Program-made: the position numbers and the translations under genes | The notes under the pieces: generated by a model | Database searches by the model: none | Told to the model about the DNA's origin: nothing | What the model saw: the letters and a program-made list of their open reading frames with translations, nothing else | From: Chryseobacterium sp. JM1 | Lineage (GTDB): Bacteria > Bacteroidota > Bacteroidia > Flavobacteriales > Weeksellaceae | Assembly: GCF_000737715.1 (NCBI RefSeq) | Contig: NZ_JPRN01000005.1 | Coordinates: forward strand, 372,001-436,000 | Reading direction: 5' to 3' | Length of the DNA: 64,000 nt | Part shown: positions 16,408 to 26,243 of the stretch, piece after piece | How the letters are laid out: each line of letters begins with the position of its first letter | How positions within the stretch are numbered: position 1 is the first letter of the stretch

Positions 16408-18690
16408 ATGAACTGGGGAAAATACAGAAATTTAATTTTTTACATAGCTACCATCGCCTTTTTTTCATGCCTGATGTACTTCTTCATTATAGAGGGACAG
16501 ACGCTGGAGATCAAGGAAAATATAGTCACTAAAACAAGCACCGGCTCTACCTGGGACAACTTCCAGGAATCTTTTAAAGCCAATCTTCACCATCCGCTGG
16601 CATTGCTTCTTGCCCAGATTGTCACCATTATTCTGGTTGCCAGACTTTTCGGATGGATCTGTATGAAGATCAAGCAACCTACCGTCATCGGTGAAATGAT
16701 CGCGGGTATTGTTTTAGGACCCTCATTACTCGGGATGTACTTTCCTGAATTCTCTGCTTTCCTTTTCCCGAAAGAATCATTAGGTAACTTACAGTTTTTA
16801 AGCCAGATAGGTCTTATTCTGTTCATGTATATTGTAGGAATGGAGCTGGATCTGAGTGTATTAAGAAAAAAAGCTCATGATGCCGTAGTGATCAGTCATG
16901 CGAGTATTATCATCCCATTTGCACTAGGAATAGGACTTTCTTATTTCGTGTATCAGGAATTTGCACCGGAAGGCATTCAGTTTACATCTTTTGCCCTGTT
17001 TATTGCCATTTCAATGAGTATCACGGCATTTCCGGTACTGGCCAGAATTGTTCAGGAGAGAAATCTTCAGAAAACGAAACTGGGAACTATCGTTATTACC
17101 TGTGCCGCAGCCGATGATATTACAGCATGGTGTATCCTTGCAGCCGTTATTGCGATTGTAAAAGCAGGTTCTTTTACCAGTTCCATCTATGTCATCATTA
17201 TGGCTATCGCTTATGTATTTCTAATGATCAAAATCGTGAGACCATTCCTGAAAAGAATCGGGGACCTTCAGGCAGGTAAAAACACCATCAGCAAACCGAT
17301 GGTCGCTATTTTCTTCCTGACCCTGATCCTTTCTGCATATGCTACTGAAGTGATTGGTATCCATGCTTTATTCGGAGCATTTATGGCTGGAGCGATTATG
17401 CCGGAGAATGCGAAATTCCGTACGCTTTTCATCGATAAAGTGGAAGATGTGGCTTTAGTTCTTTTACTTCCTCTTTTCTTTGTATTTACGGGTTTACGTA
17501 CACAAATCGGACTATTAAATGACGGCCATTTGTGGCTGACAGCAGGATTTATCATCTTAACCGCCGTTACAGGAAAGTTTATAGGAAGTGCCCTCACGGC
17601 GCGGTTCGTCGGCATCAACTGGAAAGAAAGTTTAACAATCGGTGCCTTGATGAATACAAGAGGATTGATGGAACTTATCGTCCTGAATATCGGATATGAT
17701 CTTGGGGTATTAAGTCCGGAAATCTTCGCGATGTTGGTTATTATGGCTTTATTTACCACCTTTATGACGGGACCTGCTTTAGACTTTATTAATTTTATTT
17801 TTAAATCTAAAAAAAGCAGCGACGAAGAAACTCATGACAACAATGATTCCAAATACCGTGTCCTTCTCTCTTTTGACAAACCTGAATCCGGAAGTACATT
17901 GCTGAAACTGGCTCATGATTTTACCAATAAAATGAACGGCAACAAAAGCATTACCGCAGTGAATATTGCTCCGGTAGATGAGATGCACGCTTATGATATC
18001 AATGAGTATGAAGATGCTCAGTTTAAAAATGTGATTGAAACATCCCATGACCTGAAACTGGAAGTGACTACTCTTTTCAAAGCGTCTACAGATATTGAAA
18101 ACGACCTGACAGGGATCTCTAATAAAGGAAATTACGATCTTCTCCTGATTATGCTGGGTAAATCTATGTATGAAGGAAGTTTGCTGGGAAGATTATTAGG
18201 ATTTACCACCAAAATCATCAACCCGGAAAAGCTTCTGAACACGGTAAAAGGCAAAGGAAATATTTTCAACAACTCTCCTTTTGACGATTTTACGCTTCAG
18301 ATTCTCGATAAAACCCATATTCCGGTAGGCGTTATGGTAGAAAAAGATTTCAAATCCGCCGATAGGGTATTTGTCCCGATCTTCAACCTGAGCGATTTTT
18401 ATCTGCTGGAATATGCCAAAAGGCTGATCAACAATAACAATTCACAAATCATTATCCTGGATGCCGCAGGACAGATCCGAAACAATATTGAGGTGAAGGA
18501 ACTGATCAGAAGCATCGAACAGGTAGCACCCAATCACATCACTTTATATAACGAGAAAAAGATCGAGAAAGAATTCCTGAACGCACAGGACCTGATGCTG
18601 GTCAGCAGCAAAAGCTGGAAAAACCTGATCGACAGTAAAAGTCTGTGGCTGTCTGATATTCCTTCAACATTGATTATCTCCAATCCATAA
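16408..18690 (+). CDS. CPA2-type cation/proton antiporter with C-terminal USP-like region
   Basis: A 760-residue inner-membrane protein. Residues about 15-455 form a Na+/H+ exchanger (Kef/NapA-like) with some 13 membrane helices. Motifs include KQPTVIGEMIAGIVLGPSLLG, ITAFPVLARIVQERNL, and CAAADDITAWCILA with the DD ion-binding pair. Residues about 475-760 are cytosolic and resemble tandem universal-stress-protein folds (YRVLLSFDKPESGSTLLKLA). It probably exchanges K+ or Na+ for protons. Putative LytTR boxes in its promoter link it to the adjacent two-component system. Confidence 0.9.
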   Translation: MNWGKYRNLIFYIATIAFFSCLMYFFIIEGQTLEIKENIVTKTSTGSTWDNFQESFKANLHHPLALLLAQIVTIILVARLFGWICMKIKQPTVIGEMIAGIVLGPSLLGMYFPEFSAFLFPKESLGNLQFLSQIGLILFMYIVGMELDLSVLRKKAHDAVVISHASIIIPFALGIGLSYFVYQEFAPEGIQFTSFALFIAISMSITAFPVLARIVQERNLQKTKLGTIVITCAAADDITAWCILAAVIAIVKAGSFTSSIYVIIMAIAYVFLMIKIVRPFLKRIGDLQAGKNTISKPMVAIFFLTLILSAYATEVIGIHALFGAFMAGAIMPENAKFRTLFIDKVEDVALVLLLPLFFVFTGLRTQIGLLNDGHLWLTAGFIILTAVTGKFIGSALTARFVGINWKESLTIGALMNTRGLMELIVLNIGYDLGVLSPEIFAMLVIMALFTTFMTGPALDFINFIFKSKKSSDEETHDNNDSKYRVLLSFDKPESGSTLLKLAHDFTNKMNGNKSITAVNIAPVDEMHAYDINEYEDAQFKNVIETSHDLKLEVTTLFKASTDIENDLTGISNKGNYDLLLIMLGKSMYEGSLLGRLLGFTTKIINPEKLLNTVKGKGNIFNNSPFDDFTLQILDKTHIPVGVMVEKDFKSADRVFVPIFNLSDFYLLEYAKRLINNNNSQIIILDAAGQIRNNIEVKELIRSIEQVAPNHITLYNEKKIEKEFLNAQDLMLVSSKSWKNLIDSKSLWLSDIPSTLIISNP

Positions 18691-18699
18691 GTTTTAAAA

Positions 18700-19124
18700 C
18701 AATCTAACAATGTATCAGTGTAACAATGTAACAATGTAACAATATTGAACAGGTTGCACAGGATGATATTTTTATTTAACGAAAAAACAACAGTCCACAC
18801 AGTCCATATTAACTTCCGTTTCAGGTATTGGTCAGCAAAAATATATTTGATAAGTATACTCCAAATCCCGTTGACCTATACTGAACCGGAACTGTAGATC
18901 CGGCGGCTAAACCTTCCTGCAGAAGGTGTGCTGCCGGGGAATCTGCAGAGTTTTTAATTAATGTAACAATGTATCAGTGTAACAATCTAACAATTTATCA
19001 GTCTAGCAATGTAACAATCTAATAATCTGAGGAATACTATAATCAATTGCTTAAAAAAATTTTAGGTTATTTGGATTGATTAATTCATTGGTAAACTGGT
19101 ACATTGATACATTGTTACATTATC
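18700..19124. repeat. Intergenic element with TGTAACAAT-type tandem arms
   Basis: Degenerate 8-9 bp repeats of TGTAACAA/TGTATCAG occur at about 18707-18746 and 18959-19030. Their inverted form (GGTACATTGATACATTGTTA) lies at about 19095-19120, next to the stop of the following minus-strand gene. The DNA between 18780 and 18955 is mixed composition with no gene visible. Confidence 0.6.
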
Positions 19125-19775
19125 CTATTTCTCATTCTTCAGTTTCAGCAGCTTTTGAAATGATTCCGAAAATCTCTTCTGTTCCTCAGTTATATAATCA
19201 CTGCTGAAAGGTGCTCCACAATCTAAACTGTTGATTGCATGAAGCAGTTTCCCTTTTTCAAAATAATTGCGGTTCTCTTCTATTTCTGATTTTTCAAAAT
19301 CAAAAGCTTCCGTATCATTATTTTCTTTCATGGCTTTGGTGTCATAAAACATAGGCCGGTTGTAGGTATAGATTTTTTCAAAAACAAAAGACAGCTTTCC
19401 GTTCAACAGATAATATTCAGTGAGCACCTGTCCCATTTCTCCGTAAAGTCGTGCGGTTATCTTTTCAAGGCGACCTTTCTGCTCATAAAATACCGCTTCA
19501 CCGCCTTCCGCGGATTCTCCTTCTATATCTTTCTTTTTTATGGAACTCCATTTTTTAATAGAATTGATTCTTTTGAAATTGCTTCGAATGGGTTTCAATC
19601 TATCCGTCAAAAATTCATTAACGGAAGTATCATCCTGGTTGAAAGACTCTTTGATTTTTAAAGTATCCGATTGTATGGAAAAGAGTTTCTCCTTATCTTT
19701 TGTATAGGTTTCTGCATGGCTTAGACTTACAGAAGCTATTAATATAAACAAAGTGTAGAAAAAATAAGTCTTCAT
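19125..19775 (-). CDS. Exported hypothetical protein
   Basis: About 216 residues, with a signal peptide (MKTYFFYTLFILIASVSLSHA) and a polar, Lys/Glu-rich mature part. Motifs such as ITARLYGEMGQVLTEYYLLNGKLSFVFEK suggest a beta-rich domain. Near the C-terminus lies LDCGAPFSSDYITEEQKRF. No family recognised. An ATG two codons upstream (19781) is the alternative start. Periplasmic or secreted. It stands alone between repeat-rich spacers. Confidence 0.75.
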   Translation of the reverse strand: MKTYFFYTLFILIASVSLSHAETYTKDKEKLFSIQSDTLKIKESFNQDDTSVNEFLTDRLKPIRSNFKRINSIKKWSSIKKKDIEGESAEGGEAVFYEQKGRLEKITARLYGEMGQVLTEYYLLNGKLSFVFEKIYTYNRPMFYDTKAMKENNDTEAFDFEKSEIEENRNYFEKGKLLHAINSLDCGAPFSSDYITEEQKRFSESFQKLLKLKNEK

Positions 19776-20084
19776 GATCATTGTGTTTTGAACCGGTTAT
19801 TTTACAAATCTAGTCAATTCTTTAAATACGAAAGACATATTGTAAAGCTTACATGAACCTCTTCTACAAACAACATCTTATGAAGTATAAAAGTAAAACA
19901 TTAGTAAAATTTCATTATCAACAAAGGGATTAATTATTTATTTTATTGATTATAAACTTTAAATAACATAAAATCAATGCGAATACAATTACAATACCTC
20001 TACAATTTTAAAAAATTAGCATTAAAAATGCATTTTGAATACCATTTTTTATTACATTTAACCCATAATTCACAATTGATAGAA

Positions 20085-21101
20085 ATGGATTTTTTTGAAT
20101 ATAAAGTCCGAAACGGAGATACGCTTCATTCTGTATCCTTCCGACTGGGCATGACCAGCGAAGAGCTCAGGCTTTTTCACAATTCCCGATGCAAAAGGAT
20201 AGATACCATATGGTTTGAAAACCTTAATGGAATTCAGAAGCTTATCGTCCCGCTGAACTTTAAAACAGAAAGGCAAAAAGATCAGGAAAAGCAAAAAACA
20301 CTCCCTCCTATTAAACTTCCTGATTCGTTTTTTCTGTCTACGTATCACATCAGTCAAACCTTTGAAACTTCTATGGAAAATCATTTCATGATAAATTATA
20401 CTGTTCAGGTAGGTATCTGTGAATATAAAATTGAAAACCATTATGTCCTTACCTTGAAACAAAAGAACTTCGAAACCAATGGCGAAATACCTGATGACAA
20501 AGCAGGAAGCCTTTCAGTAGCCTGCATAGAAAGTATTATGCCGATCGATTTTATCCTTTCTGACACGGGAAATATTATCGGATTTGCCGATCATGAAAGT
20601 ACGATTCAAAAATTTAAAGAAAAGCGTACAGACTTGGAGGAATTCTTTATAGGACCTATTTGTAAGATGTATTTAGATACGTTTCTGGATAATATTTCTG
20701 ACCGTGAATATTTTTTACGACAATTCAGGTCTACCCTGCTCTTCCAAACTTTATTTCCAAAAATGGAATGGTTCCACAAAAGATCGGCCTGGACTGAAAA
20801 GTTCTGTTTTTTTCAAAATTCTTTTCCTGTCCAATGCCTTATGGAAGCTGAATATGAAGACGAAGATCCCGATTATATTATCACTGTTTTAAAAGGAAAA
20901 ATCACAGATTCCTGCAGCCTTCAGGAGTTGAAACGTGGGATCCCGTTTGAAGCAGCGACAGAACAACCTGCTTCAGGAGAAATCAGTCTTCAATACACTA
21001 CTCATAAACACCATAAAACCCTGTACCAGGCAGAATCATCGCTGAGTCTATGGCATGAAGATGCTCTGGTTCAAAAACACAGTATCACCATAACACAATG
21101 A
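20085..21101 (+). CDS. LysM-domain protein, first gene of an effector cassette
   Basis: 338 residues from ATG 20085, chosen because it places the LysM domain (YKVRNGDTLHSVSFRLGM, then NLNGIQKLIVPL) at the N-terminus. A start at 19977 would add 36 residues that look neither like a signal peptide nor like a domain. The remaining 280 residues are mixed alpha/beta with no family I can name. No export signal is seen. It lies 4 bp upstream of the LysM-DUF4280 gene in the same direction. Orphan LysM proteins beside PAAR-like spikes can act as baseplate or adaptor parts of contractile injection systems; here that is inference. Confidence 0.75.
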   Translation: MDFFEYKVRNGDTLHSVSFRLGMTSEELRLFHNSRCKRIDTIWFENLNGIQKLIVPLNFKTERQKDQEKQKTLPPIKLPDSFFLSTYHISQTFETSMENHFMINYTVQVGICEYKIENHYVLTLKQKNFETNGEIPDDKAGSLSVACIESIMPIDFILSDTGNIIGFADHESTIQKFKEKRTDLEEFFIGPICKMYLDTFLDNISDREYFLRQFRSTLLFQTLFPKMEWFHKRSAWTEKFCFFQNSFPVQCLMEAEYEDEDPDYIITVLKGKITDSCSLQELKRGIPFEAATEQPASGEISLQYTTHKHHKTLYQAESSLSLWHEDALVQKHSITITQ

Positions 21102-21105
21102 TTAT

Positions 21106-21936
21106 ATGAAAAATTACATTATCCAGAAAGGCGACACTTTTGGCTTGCTCTCAAAGAAATTCGGACTGAAAGATGAGGCTATTTTAAAAACCTATCACAA
21201 TCTCCACTGTCCCAAAGAAGATATTATGCATGAAGAACCCGTTCCCGGAAAATCTATGCTCATCCCTGCAGATCCGCAGTTTATGATTAAGGAAAATCAA
21301 TCTCAGGGAGAGGTTGAAAATATTGAAGAGGAAGAAAATATAGATTCAATGCCCGATGAAGATAATTGGCCGACAGCAAAAGAAGAACAGTCATCTGAAA
21401 AAGATGGACATGATCAAAAAGAAGACAATCAAAACAATGGTTGGGATCCTGATGCCCATGACGGTAAATATTTTATTGTTCAGAAAGCAACCGTTCAGTG
21501 CAATCAAGGATTTACATTTCCAAAATTCAAAGTCACCAGCCACAAAAAGCACTACTGGAACGACGCTGAAGGACATCCAGATTATCTGGCTGTTACGGAA
21601 GATGATCTCCTGTTCGACCCTGCAGCACAACCTTTCGGGCAGTGTAAGCTGAAACCTTCATCCGGCGGCTATCTTCCCTGCGCCTATGCACCCGCGGGAA
21701 AATGGCAAAAAACCTACGAAAATGTGAAGGTCATGGGAAAAAGCTGTCTTACCGAAATCTCAGAACTCATATGCAGTACCGGCGGAAAAATCACCATTCT
21801 TAAACACGGCCAGCAAAGCGAAATCGGCAAATCTCAGGCTTCCAATGCCCATACACAGGAGCAGCAGGTTTATAATCCGGTGGTGGATTATGATGAGTTT
21901 AAAGAGAATATTAATGACCAACAATACTACGTTTAA
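21106..21936 (+). CDS. LysM and DUF4280 (PAAR-like) spike protein
   Basis: 276 residues. An N-terminal LysM (YIIQKGDTFGLLSKKFGLKD, about 3-55) is followed by an acidic low-complexity linker (about 60-115). A DUF4280-like domain (about 122-245) follows, with KYFIVQKATVQCNQGF, the Cys-containing FGQCKLKPSSGGYLPC, and ELICSTGGKITILKHGQQ. DUF4280 resembles PAAR, the tip cone of type VI secretion and related contractile systems, and is normally encoded next to cargo. Only 3 bp separate it from the effector gene, so they are probably coupled. No other injection-system gene is in the window. Confidence 0.85.
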   Translation: MKNYIIQKGDTFGLLSKKFGLKDEAILKTYHNLHCPKEDIMHEEPVPGKSMLIPADPQFMIKENQSQGEVENIEEEENIDSMPDEDNWPTAKEEQSSEKDGHDQKEDNQNNGWDPDAHDGKYFIVQKATVQCNQGFTFPKFKVTSHKKHYWNDAEGHPDYLAVTEDDLLFDPAAQPFGQCKLKPSSGGYLPCAYAPAGKWQKTYENVKVMGKSCLTEISELICSTGGKITILKHGQQSEIGKSQASNAHTQEQQVYNPVVDYDEFKENINDQQYYV

Positions 21937-21939
21937 GCC

Positions 21940-24474
21940 ATGACAGGAATAATAACAGGCTCTCAGAATCCGATTGTTGGAACGAGTAACGACTATGAAA
22001 TTAATGCTTTCAATATCCTTGGAGGCTTTAACAGCAGCTATGAATGGCATCTTTTCAAAAAGCAGAAAAACAGCACCTGGAAAGATATTACGGGAATTCC
22101 AAAAACAGGAAAGAAAGTTTCTTATCAATTTGGTGAAATTGCAATCGGAATTGAGTTTGAAATAAAGGTATACAAAACCCAGCAAGGACTTCTTCCCGGA
22201 GCACCTGCCTCGAAAAAGCTGGCAGGAACTCTTGTACTGATCCCTGCAGCAGGGAAAGTATCTAAGATAGATAAAGTTATTCTCTTCAACAGAAATAGAA
22301 AAGATGTGAACAAGGCGAGCTATCGTGATACATTAACGGCACAGGCCCACTGTATTGCTATGTTTGGTAAAGAAATAGAGTTTCAACTCTGGGAAGACGA
22401 TGCAGCGGGAAAAGGCCATGATCCAGCTGTCAATAAAAACAACCGCCACCATAAAGTATATAAAGCAAGAGTTAATGAAAAAGGGATTGCAGAGGTAAGA
22501 ATCTCACTGATGTCCGATGAAAAAATTCTCAGACAGATCGCCAATATGTTTCTGATGAGAGACAGCCAAAATGAGGGAGCCAATCACGAATATTATGTTA
22601 CCGCAAGTTATTACGGAAAAATACAGGGAGCCAGTCAGGTGAATGTAGACATCATCAATCCTGATCATAAAAATGGGCAACCCAAAACAAAGTCCCGTCC
22701 AAAACCAAAAGGAGACACCCCAAAATTTCCTGCCGGACAAGGAAGTGGAACAAAACAACCCGATCCGAAGGGCAATATTTTAGAAGCAGTATTCATCAAT
22801 GATTCTGGAAAGGAACTGTCAAAAGTTGCTGTAGGAGATAAGGTACGGGTAAGAATCCATTCCAAAAACATGGTTGGAAAGCATATCCAGTATGTAATCT
22901 GGGAATACGATACAGGTTCTCACGATGAAATCTACCGAAGCGGAAATATTAAAATTCCAGCTGATGTCTGTGACACCACCTCAGGATTTATCATTACTAA
23001 AGGTGTCTTTGACAAAGGAACAGATATTCCCATCGGTGATTCGGATGCCCATGAACAGAATTATTTTATTGAAATAATTTCCATTGATCTTTCGGCAGAA
23101 TCCAAAAGATTCGGTGTAGATTCAGATGGCCTGATGGAAGTGGAAAATGTGAAAAGTCCGGCGGTGGTGAAGGGGGAGGCGAAAACGGAGAAGAGTAAAG
23201 ATGATAAAATATGTGAATGTGAGGCAAGGGTTAGAGCATTTATTAGAATGTTAAGATTTAAAGAAGGCACCAATAATGAAAGAGGATACACAACTCAATA
23301 TGGTGATAAACAGTTTTCGAATATGAGCAAACATCCAGAAGAAGTCATTACGGCAGGTAAGCACTCATCTTCAGCCGCAGGAGCTTATCAAATAATGACT
23401 GATACATGGAAAAACCTCACTGGATATTATAAGGGAGATGATAAAAAATGGCATTATTCAAGTAAATTAGATTTTGCTAAAAAGTATAATATTTCCAGTT
23501 TTGATCAAGAATCACAAGACAAGTTTTGCCTTGTGATAATGAAACATCATTATGTTCAAGATCGTTCAGATAGCTTTTATAATCCAACTGTTTGGAAAAA
23601 CAAAGAAAAGAAAATCCATGACACAGTAAAAGAAGAAAAATTAAGAGAATGGAGAGAAAGATTTAAAGGAGAACAAGGTGACATCATACAAATGATAATT
23701 GATAATGATATTAAACGTGCATCCTTAATTTCCAGTCTATGCTGGGCTAGTCTACCAGATTCTCCCTATGGTCAACAAAGTTCAGCTTATACATTTGAAA
23801 TTGTAAAGGCAGTTTACGAGAAGAATTTAAAAGAAGAACTGATTGAACCCAATAAAGAATTACATTTAAAAAAAGGTTTCCTGAAAGAATTCGGGTATGG
23901 ATGTTGTGAAGATATACAAGAGGATTCTAAAGACTCTTCTATTAAATGTCCTGATGATTGTTCGCAATGTTTAAATTATTCTGACATTGTTGAAAATCCT
24001 AAAATTAGTAATCAAAGTAATAATGTCAATAAAAACAGATTTCATAGGGCTATGAGAGTTAATAAGACTTATCCAAAAGGATATTATCATACTGGTGTTG
24101 ACATTTTAGCTAAATTAGATACCGACTTAAAGACACTACTCTGTGGAACAGTTACAGAAGCATATGATACAGGTGGCGATTTAGGAAAAATAGTAACTGT
24201 CAAATCTAAAGATAAAAATGATAAAGATATTTGGATTAGATATTGTCACTTAAATTCAATCTCCGTGAAAAAAGGCCATAAAATTACGCATGGTAAGACA
24301 TTTGGTAAATCAGGTAATACAGGTAATGCTAAAGGAGTATCACCTCAATATTACCACGTGCATATAGAAGCTTCAAGAGATGGCGTTTTTAAAGGGGGAA
24401 ATACAAGGGTGGATCCTGAACAATTTATGAAAACAAAATTTGATGAAACTAAAGAAGGAAATCCAATAAAATAA
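21940..24474 (+). CDS. Effector with lysozyme-like and M23 peptidase domains
   Basis: 844 residues without signal peptide. Residues 1 to about 415 are repeated beta-sandwich-like segments (DKVILFNRNRK, FQLWEDDAAGKGHD; then DKVRVRIHSKNMVGK, YVIWEYDTGSH), probably the delivery part. Residues about 425-580 are a lysozyme-like muramidase resembling phage endolysins: FKEGTNNERGY with candidate catalytic Glu442, then SSSAAGAYQIMTDTW. Residues about 700-830 are an M23 metallopeptidase: HTGVD (His717, Asp721), YCHLN (His770) and HVH (806, 808). The protein should cut both glycan and peptide bonds of peptidoglycan. From about 23190 onward the DNA is clearly more AT-rich, consistent with an exchanged toxic C-terminus. 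Confidence 0.85.
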   Translation: MTGIITGSQNPIVGTSNDYEINAFNILGGFNSSYEWHLFKKQKNSTWKDITGIPKTGKKVSYQFGEIAIGIEFEIKVYKTQQGLLPGAPASKKLAGTLVLIPAAGKVSKIDKVILFNRNRKDVNKASYRDTLTAQAHCIAMFGKEIEFQLWEDDAAGKGHDPAVNKNNRHHKVYKARVNEKGIAEVRISLMSDEKILRQIANMFLMRDSQNEGANHEYYVTASYYGKIQGASQVNVDIINPDHKNGQPKTKSRPKPKGDTPKFPAGQGSGTKQPDPKGNILEAVFINDSGKELSKVAVGDKVRVRIHSKNMVGKHIQYVIWEYDTGSHDEIYRSGNIKIPADVCDTTSGFIITKGVFDKGTDIPIGDSDAHEQNYFIEIISIDLSAESKRFGVDSDGLMEVENVKSPAVVKGEAKTEKSKDDKICECEARVRAFIRMLRFKEGTNNERGYTTQYGDKQFSNMSKHPEEVITAGKHSSSAAGAYQIMTDTWKNLTGYYKGDDKKWHYSSKLDFAKKYNISSFDQESQDKFCLVIMKHHYVQDRSDSFYNPTVWKNKEKKIHDTVKEEKLREWRERFKGEQGDIIQMIIDNDIKRASLISSLCWASLPDSPYGQQSSAYTFEIVKAVYEKNLKEELIEPNKELHLKKGFLKEFGYGCCEDIQEDSKDSSIKCPDDCSQCLNYSDIVENPKISNQSNNVNKNRFHRAMRVNKTYPKGYYHTGVDILAKLDTDLKTLLCGTVTEAYDTGGDLGKIVTVKSKDKNDKDIWIRYCHLNSISVKKGHKITHGKTFGKSGNTGNAKGVSPQYYHVHIEASRDGVFKGGNTRVDPEQFMKTKFDETKEGNPIK

Positions 24475-24481
24475 AAATAAA

Positions 24482-25474
24482 ATGAAATCAATATTAGCAT
24501 TTTTATTATTAGTTGTATTAGTTAATTGCAATGGTCAGGAAAGTAAAAAACCTGAACCTATTAATAAAACAAAAACACAAGAAAAAAAGACATTAAAAAC
24601 AAGTTCACATAATACTTCAGCAATTAATTTTTTTGATGATAAATATAAAAAAGGAGGCTACTATATTCCCGACAATCTAAATGGAGAAATATATCCTATG
24701 TATTCTTATATGGATGAGAATATTGGAGCATTTTCAGTTAACTATATAGGTAAAACAAAGGAAGAGCAATATTTTTGGAGTATTTATAATCATAATGGAT
24801 TTTTCAAAGACAAGAATGTTGAAAATATTTCTCCAAATTTAATAGAAACAAGTTTAAAATCTAGAGCTCAGAATTATTATATCGTTGTAGATTATCTAGA
24901 TAAAAAATACATACAGAATTTTGATAAAACATCCGGAGAATTTGACGTTAGTGACAAGGCATTAGAATCTCTCTATATATATGACAATGGCAAATGGATA
25001 TTATTAGAGACACTAAAGAAAACTAATATCCCAGATAAAACACAAAGCTTTTTTTATAACCTAGCATCACAATATTTTAATAAAATTGAAAAAGAATATT
25101 CAATATCAAATTCTGGGGTATGGACATTTAATTGCAATTCGAAAAATAGTATTGTTTTTTTGCCAAATCTTAACAGTGCCCAATTCACCATTACAGGCAG
25201 ATTTTCAATGAATGCGGAATTAAAGAAAATTGGAGTCAACAAATACGAGCTTTATTTCACAGATTTTCCACCTATCATTCCACTTCCTGATGAAATGCAA
25301 AATTGGGAAAACCTTGATAATAAAAAGCCTGTTGGAACTTTGGAAATTATTAATGAGTCAAAAATAAATTTAACATGGTTCGGATTCTATTACAAGAAAG
25401 CAAAAAAATATATACAAATAGAGAATCCTTTCAATAAAAATAGCTCCACAGCAACAATAACCAACTGTCTCTAG
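24482..25474 (+). CDS. Lipoprotein, candidate immunity protein
   Basis: 330 residues. The N-terminus MKSILAFLLLVVLVNC is a lipoprotein signal with Cys at about residue 16, so it is envelope-anchored. The rest is beta-rich with no recognised domain. It begins 7 bp after the peptidoglycan-hydrolase effector and shares its AT-rich composition. An envelope location is what an immunity protein against a cell-wall-degrading effector would need. This assignment rests on context only. Confidence 0.7.
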   Translation: MKSILAFLLLVVLVNCNGQESKKPEPINKTKTQEKKTLKTSSHNTSAINFFDDKYKKGGYYIPDNLNGEIYPMYSYMDENIGAFSVNYIGKTKEEQYFWSIYNHNGFFKDKNVENISPNLIETSLKSRAQNYYIVVDYLDKKYIQNFDKTSGEFDVSDKALESLYIYDNGKWILLETLKKTNIPDKTQSFFYNLASQYFNKIEKEYSISNSGVWTFNCNSKNSIVFLPNLNSAQFTITGRFSMNAELKKIGVNKYELYFTDFPPIIPLPDEMQNWENLDNKKPVGTLEIINESKINLTWFGFYYKKAKKYIQIENPFNKNSSTATITNCL

Positions 25475-25568
25475 TATTTTTTTCAAAAACCTTTAAAACC
25501 CTAGATTTAATCGACTTTAAAGAAGAATATTCATTATTTTTAAGCCCAATAAATTCAAATTATACGCA

Positions 25569-26054
25569 ATGAAAAAAATAAGTTTCTTCTGCCTTGGTCT
25601 TTTAGTGTTTACAGGCTGCCAAAATGAATCAAAAAAAACAGTCAATGAAACTACCGTAACAGTTAAAAAGGACAGCGCTACGGTTATAAAACCCGCCGTT
25701 GAAAATACATCTATTACTGAAACCAAGGGAATTCTCACCCAAAAAGAATGTACTGAAAAACAGGTGGAGTACGAAACTGAAATGGAATGTATCTTTAAAA
25801 ACTCCTCTGTTGATGAAGTCTACAGACAAACAATCAAAGATAAAGAAGTAGAAAAATCAGAACTGCTATTGGCCAATCTTCCAAAATCAAATTCGACAAA
25901 AGAAATAAACCAAGATGGCCTTATTTCCATAACATACACCGTTGGTCCTAAAAAAACTGACATTGAATTCTTTTTTGAAGGTGGAGTAACAACTATAAGC
26001 CTGGAACAGCAGAATAAGGACGTTAAAAGAACGATTATTCACAGCGCAGATTAA
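25569..26054 (+). CDS. Small lipoprotein
   Basis: 161 residues with a lipoprotein signal (FFCLGLLVFTGC, Cys about residue 17), a Thr/Lys-rich linker, and a C-terminal beta-rich domain (LISITYTVGPKKTDIEFFFEGG). No family recognised. It lies 94 bp after the candidate immunity gene in the same orientation and might be a second immunity or accessory protein, or an unrelated gene. Confidence 0.65.
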   Translation: MKKISFFCLGLLVFTGCQNESKKTVNETTVTVKKDSATVIKPAVENTSITETKGILTQKECTEKQVEYETEMECIFKNSSVDEVYRQTIKDKEVEKSELLLANLPKSNSTKEINQDGLISITYTVGPKKTDIEFFFEGGVTTISLEQQNKDVKRTIIHSAD

Positions 26055-26172
26055 AAGGTCACATGATAATTTAAACCAAAAATATCCTGAGTTTAAAAAA
26101 TATTTTATACCTTCGCTTGGTGAATTTCAATAACGGAACATATTATTATAGAATTTTTGACTCAAATCTGGG

Positions 26173-26226
26173 CTAGGATTCTTATGAACATAACTTAAAA
26201 CCTCGTCCTAGGACGGGGTTTTTTAT
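26173..26226 (+). terminator. Hairpin terminator in the tyrA leader, possible attenuator
   Basis: AAAACCTCGTCC pairs with GGACGGGGTTTT (26198-26223, one G-T pair), followed by T-rich DNA, only about 20 bp before the tyrA ATG. Upstream CTAGGA (26173-26178) can pair with TCCTAG inside the stem, a potential competing fold. It may simply end the effector cassette, but the position allows attenuation of tyrA. Confidence 0.6.
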
Positions 26227-26243
26227 TTTAAAAAATTTAAAAG

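Noticed and set aside
17268..17759. 163-codon minus-strand frame inside the antiporter gene
   Set aside because: Shadow of the membrane-protein coding strand; no signal, no domain and no independent start context.
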